A stretch of DNA of 5,242 nt, from positions 1 through 5,242 of the forward strand of contig CALNCD010000050.1 in the NCBI GenBank assembly GCA_937874965.1, given 5' to 3'. Positions 1 to 4,941 of this stretch are shown in pieces. The DNA comes from an uncultured Erysipelotrichaceae bacterium. Its GTDB lineage: Bacteria; Bacillota_I; Bacilli_A; Erysipelotrichales; Erysipelotrichaceae. Position 1 is the stretch's first letter. Each line of letters starts with the position of its first letter. The notes below the pieces were generated by a model. That model did not search any database and was not told where the DNA came from. It saw nothing but the letters and a program-made list of their open reading frames with translations. A program made the position numbers and the translations under genes.

Positions 1-891
1 TACTTCAAGAAACTTGTAGAATGTGCCAATTATAGCGATGCTGCATATGAACTGAACATTGCTCAATCCACACTAAGCCAAGCCATTCTAAATCTTGAAG
101 CAGAATTGCAAACCACCCTTTTCTACACCGATAAACGCAAAAGTTTACTCACGCCTTCCGGACAGCTTTTCTACGATTCCATCAGTCAAGCCTTGATCCA
201 TATTGATCTGGCCCAGAATGCTGTTCGCAACTACGAAAAAGGAGACCTAGGTACGATCGCCATTGGTGTTGCAGGATCATTCGGGGTCCGCCTTATTCCT
301 GACTTAATGCAAAGTTTTCTGGCCCTCTATGACTACCGGGCCATCAATTTCAAGATTGAACAAGCGAATACTGAGCGCATCGTGAACATGTTAAAGCATC
401 GTGATATAGAGATTGGCATCTGTTCATACTCAGAACGTGACATCCTCGATCTTGATTTCCGACGGATTAAGCAAGAAGAGTTCGTTATAGTTACCCCTCA
501 GAATCACCCTCTGACACACTCCGATGACAAAATTCAGCTAGAAGATGCATTCCACTACCCCTTTATCAGTTACAGCCCCAATAGCGGCCTTTATCAATCG
601 ATTCTAGAACTATTCAGTACCTGTTCAATCAATCCAGTGATCAAGCTTTATGTCGATGATGCATCATTGATCCTTTCGCTTGTGGAATCTGGAGTCGGCA
701 TTGCGATAATACCGGAAATCTACCTTTTGGAAATGTTTAACGTTCACGTCATCCGCCTAAAAGAAAAAAGATACCGTGATATCTATTCAGTAATCTCCAA
801 ATTTCAGCCACTTACTCCGATAGCCCGCAATTTCTATGACCATCTAATCGACTGCTATCCTGATATTCCCCTTTCTGATACACTTGAATAA
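1..891 (+). CDS. LysR-type transcriptional regulator (5' end cut by window edge)
   Basis: This is a DNA-binding regulator of the LysR family, cytoplasmic and normally a tetramer whose activity depends on a small co-inducer. The frame is open from base 1 and gives 296 residues before TAA at 889-891. A TTG at 106 could be mistaken for a start, but the winged helix-turn-helix clearly begins before it (YFKKLVECANYSDAAYELNI, then QSTLSQAILNLEAEL), so only about 5-8 N-terminal residues are missing. The wing (LTPSGQLFY) is at residues 50-58. The effector-binding domain starts near GDLGTIAIGV (residue 81) and contains the family-typical VESGVGIAIIPE segment late in the protein. Total length fits the usual 290-310. 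It converges on the PTS cluster instead of diverging from it, so its classical target would be a divergent gene or its own promoter, both left of the window. Control of the PTS genes is possible but unsupported. The co-inducer cannot be predicted. Confidence 0.93.
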   Translation, partial: YFKKLVECANYSDAAYELNIAQSTLSQAILNLEAELQTTLFYTDKRKSLLTPSGQLFYDSISQALIHIDLAQNAVRNYEKGDLGTIAIGVAGSFGVRLIPDLMQSFLALYDYRAINFKIEQANTERIVNMLKHRDIEIGICSYSERDILDLDFRRIKQEEFVIVTPQNHPLTHSDDKIQLEDAFHYPFISYSPNSGLYQSILELFSTCSINPVIKLYVDDASLILSLVESGVGIAIIPEIYLLEMFNVHVIRLKEKRYRDIYSVISKFQPLTPIARNFYDHLIDCYPDIPLSDTLE

Positions 892-903
892 GTGCTGTAT
901 TAA

Positions 904-929
904 AAAAGGTGAAGTCACCTTCACCTTTT
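904..929. terminator. Bidirectional intrinsic terminator between converging units
   Basis: Perfect 11-bp inverted repeat: AAAAGGTGAAG (904-914), loop TCAC (915-918), CTTCACCTTTT (919-929). Read on the minus strand the stem runs into six consecutive T (complement of 902-907), which suits termination of the amidase/PTS transcript. Read on the plus strand it ends in four T (926-929), a weaker tract but suitable for the LysR gene. It sits 12 nt after the LysR stop and 6 nt from the amidase stop, exactly where a shared terminator is expected. Confidence 0.88.
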
Positions 930-935
930 CTGCAC

Positions 936-2219
936 TCATTTCAATGAATCCAATAACGTCTTTGCTGTCGTGATAAGCCGATCACCGCTGTATTCATCCA
1001 GATAAGTCATGTTAATTTCATAGGAATCCTGCTGGTACCCCTCGCTCGAAACCACATAGCCTACCGAATCATTTGCATAGCCGCAAATGATCACCGAATC
1101 ACTGAATTGCTTAATTGCCAGTCCTATTTCATTGAACACATCTCCCGGAACACTGACCATTCTACAAAGGCCAAGATCCAGAACCTGTATCTCTGTTGTG
1201 ACTTCCTTGAATGTAATCCTGTGCTTGGCATTTAGACTGCGGGTCAATCCTTGCAATGTCACATAGTTTTTACGGATAACAGAAGAATCCGCATTTTCCT
1301 GTTCAAGTTGCTGAAGCAACCCTGTGTACTTTTCAATGGAAGCCTGCAATTGTTCATCAGTCGGATAATGCTTGACATCTAAGCTGACTTTGAGGCACTT
1401 CGCATCCAATTGATTGACATCCGCCGTGACGATACGCGGAAGCATTTCTTTGACCCGCTGTCCTAACAACTCGCCAAAGCGGTTTGCTTCTTCAAAAGAG
1501 CTTTCTTTCTTTGTAAAACGAGTGCTGATATTTCCAGCACAGCCCTGCGAGAAAATAACCGTTGCGTGAGGATAAGCAGCTTCAAGATACTGTCTGAAGT
1601 AGCTGGGATAATCTGAGGAAAACTGATAATTGTGTTGCCCGAGAACAGTTGGATGGCACGCGTAATTACAAACTATCCCCACTACCTCTGCGTCTGCATT
1701 CTCAATTTTCAAAACATTGACACTGTTGTCATAGACTTCGTCCCGGTTATTTCTATTCGAGCCAATGGTATCAATCGTCCTTGAATCATACCCGATCTTC
1801 ACTTCTTCAAGTGTGCGGTTTGCCCAGAGAATAACACCAACTACCTTTTTCAGTGTCAACTCATAATACGCTTCATCCGCCGAAGTAATCTTTCCTGTCT
1901 TGACTAAATTCACACGTTGATGGATCCGGATTGCCGCTGGCCCTGAATGAGTATGGGTTGCCTGCACCATGACCCTCTCTGCTTCAATTTCCGAGTGCAT
2001 TGCTACTTCTATCCGTACTTGATGGACAAAGGCCTGATCAACGCCGATGGCATCAATCGAGACATATGCAATTCGTTTATCCTCTTTTTCCAGGACAAGA
2101 CACTTAGCAAACAGATCATCATGAATGCCTTCTGCTCCATGATCTCTCTCGGAAAAGCCCGCCATCTCCATTTCAACAGCTGGAGTAATATTCACTGACT
2201 TCAATGATCCTTTTAACAT
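936..2219 (-). CDS. Neutral/alkaline ceramidase-family amidase, cytoplasmic short form
   Basis: A 427-residue metal-dependent amide hydrolase of the neutral ceramidase N-terminal domain family. Family hallmarks seen in order: an N-terminal NITPAVEMEMAGF segment (10-22); GIHDDLFAKCLVLE (31-44); the metal-site motif ATHTHSGP (87-94, H89/H91); a second metal-ligand candidate H189 in ACHPTVLG; GCAGNIS (226-232), where true ceramidases have the nucleophile region GDxSPN; VPGDVFNEIG (357-366); and a late tyrosine-rich stretch GYVVSSEGY (387-395). Family ceramidases carry Glu in the PGE motif as a zinc ligand; here it is Asp (D360). There is no signal peptide and no C-terminal Ig-like domain, unlike secreted bacterial ceramidases of about 650 residues, so it should act in the cytosol. 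The start is ATG 2219 with AAAGGT (complement of 2228-2233) 8 nt upstream. It is last in the PTS cluster, 33 nt after EIID. Inferred role: cleaving an amide in the imported, phosphorylated substrate. Ceramide itself is an unlikely substrate. Confidence 0.88.
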   Translation of the reverse strand: MLKGSLKSVNITPAVEMEMAGFSERDHGAEGIHDDLFAKCLVLEKEDKRIAYVSIDAIGVDQAFVHQVRIEVAMHSEIEAERVMVQATHTHSGPAAIRIHQRVNLVKTGKITSADEAYYELTLKKVVGVILWANRTLEEVKIGYDSRTIDTIGSNRNNRDEVYDNSVNVLKIENADAEVVGIVCNYACHPTVLGQHNYQFSSDYPSYFRQYLEAAYPHATVIFSQGCAGNISTRFTKKESSFEEANRFGELLGQRVKEMLPRIVTADVNQLDAKCLKVSLDVKHYPTDEQLQASIEKYTGLLQQLEQENADSSVIRKNYVTLQGLTRSLNAKHRITFKEVTTEIQVLDLGLCRMVSVPGDVFNEIGLAIKQFSDSVIICGYANDSVGYVVSSEGYQQDSYEINMTYLDEYSGDRLITTAKTLLDSLK

Positions 2220-2252
2220 TTTAATCTACCTTTCAAATCCAGGATACGTCAA

Positions 2253-3050
2253 TTATCCAAAAATCTTAAAATATGCTGCAACAATTGAGATCGCTATGAT
2301 AATCCATACGATTCGAGCACTTGTCATCTTCTTCTTACCCAGTGCCCAGTAAGTAATAGCTGTTGCAGCAACAGGAAGTAAGTTAGGCAGTATCTTATTC
2401 AGAACATCCTGAACCGCCGTAACGCTCTCCCCGACCGTAAATGAAATCGGAGTACTCAGTTTTACGTTTGAAGCAATCAATGCTCCTACGACAATTAATC
2501 CCATTACTGATGCAGCATCTGTTAGCGAGGTCAGTTTGCTTTGGCTGGAGGTGATAAACTTGACGCCTTGCTTATACCCGATATTCCAAAGATTATAGCG
2601 AATAACCACCATAACCACTCCAATGATTGCACAAAGTCCGACCCCGACCGGATTGCCTTCAATGGCCATGTAAGCTGCAATTGCACCGAAGACAGTCTTC
2701 GGCAAAACAAAGAAGAGAGAATCACCTAATCCAGCAAAAGGACCCATCAATGACGTTCTGATCGCTGATGCTGCCTCAATTGAAGCTCTTCCTCCTTCTT
2801 CTTCAATTGCAAGTGAGGAAGATAAAATAACATTTCCCATCCAAGGTTGGGTATTAAAGAATCTGAATCCCGATTTGAGCGACTCCTTGAGCGCTTCATC
2901 ATCATTCCTATGAATTTCTTCGAGAGAAGGTCCAAGGGCATAGACAACACTTGCTGACTGCATGGTTTCATAGTTAAAACAAATTTGCGCTGTTGTCATC
3001 CAACGATTACGCGATTTATTTAAAGTCTTTCTTGTAATCTTGTTACTCAT
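2253..3050 (-). CDS. PTS mannose/fructose/sorbose-family EIID component
   Basis: Membrane subunit EIID of a mannose-family phosphotransferase system, which together with EIIC forms the sugar-translocating channel. With the chosen start it has 265 residues, normal for the family. Recognisable segments: basic N-terminus with TTAQICFNYETMQSASVVYAL (19-39); FNTQPWMGNVILSSSLAIEEE (65-85), the EIID signature region; IRTSLMGPFAGLGDSLFF (97-114), the most conserved EIID stretch; then hydrophobic membrane segments around 116-130, 135-151 and 182-194; and a C-terminal hydrophobic helix (247-262) after a basic GKKKMTSAR. The frame is open up to an ATG at 3107, but that would give 19 extra residues inside EIIC. 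The ATG at 3050 gives the family-typical N-terminus and lies 11 nt from a strong AGGGAGG. ATG 3059 (three residues longer) is the alternative, but only 2 nt from that site. It overlaps the EIIC stop by 8 nt in ATGAGTAA, implying translational coupling. Confidence 0.94.
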   Translation of the reverse strand: MSNKITRKTLNKSRNRWMTTAQICFNYETMQSASVVYALGPSLEEIHRNDDEALKESLKSGFRFFNTQPWMGNVILSSSLAIEEEGGRASIEAASAIRTSLMGPFAGLGDSLFFVLPKTVFGAIAAYMAIEGNPVGVGLCAIIGVVMVVIRYNLWNIGYKQGVKFITSSQSKLTSLTDAASVMGLIVVGALIASNVKLSTPISFTVGESVTAVQDVLNKILPNLLPVAATAITYWALGKKKMTSARIVWIIIAISIVAAYFKIFG

Positions 3051-3828
3051 CGTAGTCATCGCCTCCCTGTGTATCCGCTGCCGAAACCTGTTTGGAATTC
3101 TCTTCATTTTTGTTATAGATCGTCACTGCAATAATGAAACCAAGAAGTGCAACTGCAATCATTGGCAACGATAGATATGAGGTTAATATGAAACCAAGAA
3201 TAACGAAAATATAGTGTTTCTTAAGCGGCATATACCGAAGCAATATCGCAAAACCTACTGCCGGGAGAACTCCTCCGGCAATATTTAAGCCTGAGGTTAT
3301 AAATGCTGGCAGAGCATTTAGAATTGTCTGTATCGCCGTTGCTCCGGCAGTCATCGCCAACAGGACAACTAAACCAGCAAATGCAACCCTTGGAATAGTC
3401 CCAAGCAAAATCCAATGATACATTTTCTTCAATTGCAAGCTATCCACTGCTTTTAGAGCCTTATGGTAAAAGAAGGATCCAGCCATTTTCCCTAGAACAT
3501 CAAGCTGCACCCCTAATGCAGCAACAGGAATTCCTACCGCCAATGCCGCATCAATCCCTTTATTGGTGCTGACTGCGAAGGCTACTCCAACAATCGTTCC
3601 AATGTTGTAGTTAGGAACAGATGATCCTCCATATCCTCCTACACCCAGTGACATGAGCTCCATTGTTCCTCCGATCAGAAGACCCAATGTAACGTTATTC
3701 ATAATAATTCCGGCAAGTAAACCGCAGAATACTGCGCGTCCATACACAAAAATCTGAGTGTGATATAAGTCATATGCAATAAACAACATGAGTAATGTCA
3801 TTAAAATAATTTGTGCTAATGTGAACAT
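3043..3828 (-). CDS. PTS mannose/fructose/sorbose-family EIIC component
   Basis: Membrane subunit EIIC, 261 residues, the main sugar-binding half of the mannose-family permease. Seen in the sequence: a hydrophobic N-terminal helix (4-19); GRAVFCGLLAGIIMNNVTLG (30-49); LLIGGTMELMSLGVGGYGG (50-68), which holds the conserved Glu (E57) of the family; VPNYNIGTIVGVAFAV (71-86), matching the usual GGATPPD..GTI region but with VPN where many members have PPD; and AGGVLPAVGFAILLRYM (184-200), the conserved LPAvGfa segment. The last 20 or so residues form a charged, low-complexity tail (NEENSKQ...DDYDE), probably cytoplasmic, whose codons also hold the EIID ribosome site. The start ATG 3828 is preceded by AAGGAG 5 nt upstream, and that site overlaps the EIIB stop codon. 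The spacing to EIIB is 9 nt. Substrate is not predictable from sequence; mannose-family systems carry hexoses, amino sugars, sorbose, glucosaminate or Amadori compounds. Confidence 0.95.
   Translation of the reverse strand: MFTLAQIILMTLLMLFIAYDLYHTQIFVYGRAVFCGLLAGIIMNNVTLGLLIGGTMELMSLGVGGYGGSSVPNYNIGTIVGVAFAVSTNKGIDAALAVGIPVAALGVQLDVLGKMAGSFFYHKALKAVDSLQLKKMYHWILLGTIPRVAFAGLVVLLAMTAGATAIQTILNALPAFITSGLNIAGGVLPAVGFAILLRYMPLKKHYIFVILGFILTSYLSLPMIAVALLGFIIAVTIYNKNEENSKQVSAADTQGGDDYDE
3062..3068 (-). promoter_or_regulatory. Ribosome binding site deciding the EIID start
   Basis: The minus strand reads AGGGAGG here, inside the last codons of EIIC. It is 11 nt from ATG 3050 and 2 nt from ATG 3059. 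The first spacing is slightly long and the second too short for normal initiation, so 3050 is preferred. Confidence 0.65.
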
Positions 3829-3837
3829 ACTTTCTCC

Positions 3838-4332
3838 TTACTTTCTGCTTTTCGCATTGTGTAGTAGTACACCGAAGTCCTCCGCATTATCCTTCGGGAT
3901 AAGCTGACTGATCAGTCTAGTCCCTCGCTTGATAAATGATTCGCAGGTCTCGATTTCAGCTTGATTCAGCGAAACCGTTTTAGCGACTTTCAAACGCCCC
4001 TCAGTATACGTAATATTCCCTAAATAAATTTCAGGCACTGGAATTCCGGCATCGCTTAGTTTCAAAAGGACATCGGGTGATTTCACAATCACGAAAACGC
4101 GCTGCGTCTCATAATTGCCTGCTTGAATATTCTTGATTGCTTTCTCAGTATCAAGAACTGAGAGATTCACTGATTTCGGACATGCCATTCGCAATGATGT
4201 TCTGACAATCTCATTTTGACTCGATTCATCATCAATAATCATAATCCGTGTTGCTTGCAAATGATTGACCCAATACCCGGCAACGATACCGTGAATAAGC
4301 CGATCATCAACCCTGAAATGAATAATTCCCAT
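3838..4332 (-). CDS. PTS mannose/fructose/sorbose-family EIIB component
   Basis: Cytoplasmic EIIB of the mannose/sorbose family, 164 residues, the usual length. It takes phosphate from EIIA onto a His and passes it to the sugar in the EIIC/EIID channel. The active-site motif is at the N-terminus: FRVDDRLIHGIVAGYW (6-21), with H14 the phosphorylated residue; most relatives read HGQV, here HGIV. Other family segments are IMIIDDESSQNEIVRTSLRMACP (30-52, the loop after the second strand), VFVIVKSPDVLLKL (79-92), IYLGNITYTEGRLKVAKTVSL (102-122, matching the usual NvGnm...egrkkisksV) and RLISQLIPKDN (139-149). Start ATG 4332 follows a near-perfect AGGGAGGT site (complement of 4337-4344) with a 4-nt spacer. 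It is separated from EIIA by 91 nt, far more than any other gap in the cluster, and that gap contains a promoter-like element. It is therefore probably both read through from EIIA and transcribed from its own promoter. Confidence 0.95.
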   Translation of the reverse strand: MGIIHFRVDDRLIHGIVAGYWVNHLQATRIMIIDDESSQNEIVRTSLRMACPKSVNLSVLDTEKAIKNIQAGNYETQRVFVIVKSPDVLLKLSDAGIPVPEIYLGNITYTEGRLKVAKTVSLNQAEIETCESFIKRGTRLISQLIPKDNAEDFGVLLHNAKSRK

Positions 4333-4362
4333 AAATACCTCCCTGTCATGACTGGTACACCT

Positions 4363-4368
4363 AGTATA
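4363..4368 (-). promoter_or_regulatory. P2: -10 box of an internal promoter before EIIB
   Basis: The minus strand reads TATACT. No TTGACA-like -35 lies 16-18 nt upstream (the 17-nt position reads AATCAT), so a promoter here would need an activator. The predicted start near 4356 gives a leader of roughly 23 nt, which accommodates the EIIB ribosome site. Support comes mainly from its identical spacing to a dyad shared with the EIIA promoter. Confidence 0.5.
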
Positions 4369-4383
4369 AGGCAGCGCTTACAT
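4369..4383 (-). promoter_or_regulatory. Candidate cre (CcpA catabolite-repression) site
   Basis: The minus strand reads ATGTAAGCGCTGCCT, which satisfies all ten defined positions of the published Bacillus cre consensus WTGNAANCGNWNNCW. It directly abuts the TATACT box and fills the -35/-10 spacer, an ideal place for repression by CcpA bound to HPr-Ser-P. The second half is less palindromic than the best cre sites. Catabolite repression of a sugar PTS is the expected biology. Confidence 0.6.
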
Positions 4384-4398
4384 TAATGATTCTTATTT

Positions 4399-4420
4399 AC
4401 TTCCCTAATGTTAGTGAAGT
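4399..4420 (-). promoter_or_regulatory. Operator-like palindrome upstream of EIIB (copy 2)
   Basis: A 22-nt near-perfect palindrome (arms 4399-4408 and 4411-4420, one mismatched pair, 2-nt centre) containing CCCTA-N4-TAGTG at 4403-4416. It begins 4 nt after the EIIA stop. The same core occurs before EIIA at 4909-4922. The dyad centre (4409.5) is 41.5 nt from the -10 box, roughly -53 relative to the predicted start, a normal activator position. It could instead be a weak mRNA hairpin, but it lacks a T-run. Confidence 0.55.
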
Positions 4421-4423
4421 CCC

Positions 4424-4846
4424 CTATTCGTCGTCTTCAGATCCGCAGCGATCTCTCAGGACATCATTGACATAGACAATGGAACGTTGACAACGCTCTA
4501 CGATATCCCTGATCTGCTGCTCACTGATGGCCTCATCTTCAGGCAGAACCGTTAACTCAAGCAATAACGGCAAATTGCAACCAGCAATCAAATGTGTATT
4601 CTCGCGCACTGAATATTTATTGGTCAGTTCCTGGTTGACGCTTCCTCCTAGAATATCCGTAAGAATGACAAGTTCATCATCTGTGCTTAGATCATTGTCA
4701 AATTCTTCTATCTGGCTGCTTATTTTCACATCATCATCATAGGCACAAAGTGTGCTATACTGCTCGACATTACCAATAAACAACTTCAACGTATGCTTCA
4801 GTCCGTTGGCCAGCTGGCCATGTGACGCAATCAAAAACTTTCTCAT
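4424..4846 (-). CDS. PTS mannose/fructose/sorbose-family EIIA component
   Basis: Cytoplasmic EIIA of the mannose family, 140 residues. It receives phosphate from HPr and passes it to EIIB. The active-site His is H9 in FLIASHGQLANGL (4-16). Other family segments are LVILTDILGGSVNQELT (59-75, matching the usual LTDlfGGSpnn) and HLIAGCNLPLLLELTV (85-100, matching the usual vaGvNlPmllE). The frame stays open to an ATG at 4933, but those 29 extra residues are basic and unrelated to the family. ATG 4846 puts the His where the family has it and has AAGGAG 8 nt upstream. The C-terminus is short and acidic (GSEDDE). It is a stand-alone EIIA; in many relatives EIIA and EIIB are fused. First gene of the cluster, with its own promoter-like region in the 83-nt gap after the PRD regulator. 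Confidence 0.95.
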   Translation of the reverse strand: MRKFLIASHGQLANGLKHTLKLFIGNVEQYSTLCAYDDDVKISSQIEEFDNDLSTDDELVILTDILGGSVNQELTNKYSVRENTHLIAGCNLPLLLELTVLPEDEAISEQQIRDIVERCQRSIVYVNDVLRDRCGSEDDE

Positions 4847-4854
4847 GCAAGAAT

Positions 4855-4860
4855 CTCCTT
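4855..4860 (-). promoter_or_regulatory. Ribosome binding site deciding the EIIA start
   Basis: The minus strand reads AAGGAG, 8 nt from ATG 4846. It supports the short EIIA start rather than the in-frame ATG at 4933, which lies upstream of the -10 box and so could not be translated from that promoter. Confidence 0.85.
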
Positions 4861-4868
4861 TTCTTTCT

Positions 4869-4874
4869 ATTATA
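4869..4874 (-). promoter_or_regulatory. P1: -10 box of the EIIA/PTS operon promoter
   Basis: The minus strand carries a consensus TATAAT. The 16-18 nt upstream windows (17-nt window GAGTTT) show no TTGACA-like -35, typical of activator-dependent promoters. The predicted start is near 4862, giving a very short leader of about 15 nt that just includes the AAGGAG ribosome site. Position between the regulator stop and EIIA, and a dyad just upstream, support it. Confidence 0.65.
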
Positions 4875-4889
4875 GCTTTTCGCTTTCTT
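4875..4889 (-). promoter_or_regulatory. Degenerate cre-like sequence in P1
   Basis: The minus strand reads AAGAAAGCGAAAAGC, agreeing with seven of the ten defined cre positions (T2, C14 and W15 fail). It is noted because it sits at the same aligned position, directly against the -10, as the full-consensus cre in P2. Alone it would not be called; it may be non-functional. Confidence 0.25.
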
Positions 4890-4908
4890 TTAAACTCTTG
4901 TGTCGATA

Positions 4909-4922
4909 CCCTATCGTTAGGG
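4909..4922 (-). promoter_or_regulatory. Operator-like dyad upstream of EIIA (copy 1)
   Basis: CCCTA (4909-4913), TCGT, TAGGG (4918-4922): perfect 5-bp arms with a 4-nt centre. It lies 8 nt after the stop of the PRD regulator gene, and its centre (4915.5) is 41.5 nt upstream of the P1 -10 box. Probable binding site of the operon's activator. The PRD regulator encoded next door is the first candidate, and the LysR protein at the other end is the second. Confidence 0.55.
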
Positions 4923-4941
4923 AACTCATTCATAGTGAGTT
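4923..4941 (-). repeat. Inverted repeat spanning the PRD regulator stop codon
   Basis: AACTCA (4923-4928), 7-nt centre, TGAGTT (4936-4941), immediately adjacent to the CCCTA/TAGGG dyad. No T-run follows on either strand, so it is not an intrinsic terminator. It may be an extension of the operator, a small stabilising hairpin at the regulator mRNA end, or chance. Confidence 0.3.

Noticed and set aside
106..108. TTG as the start of the LysR gene
   Set aside because: The helix-turn-helix is encoded in the same frame upstream of it, so the gene is simply cut by the window edge.
1947..2198. 83-residue open frame on the plus strand inside the amidase gene
   Set aside because: Antisense to a conserved, motif-rich coding region, with no recognisable protein features or ribosome site worth calling.
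2531..2971. Short open frames in other frames or strands across EIID
   Set aside because: Overlap a well-conserved EIID and show no domain features.
3051..3107. 19-residue N-terminal extension of EIID from ATG 3107
   Set aside because: It lies inside EIIC, gives a basic non-family sequence, and better starts lie next to AGGGAGG.
4847..4929. Sigma-54 (-24/-12) promoter with LevR-type control, common for mannose-family PTS operons
   Set aside because: No GG-N10-GC element seen upstream of EIIA; the fragment upstream looks like a PRD/EIIA regulator and a TATAAT box is present.
4847..4933. 29-residue N-terminal extension of EIIA from ATG 4933
   Set aside because: Not family-like, lacks its own ribosome site, and runs through the -10 box and operator region.
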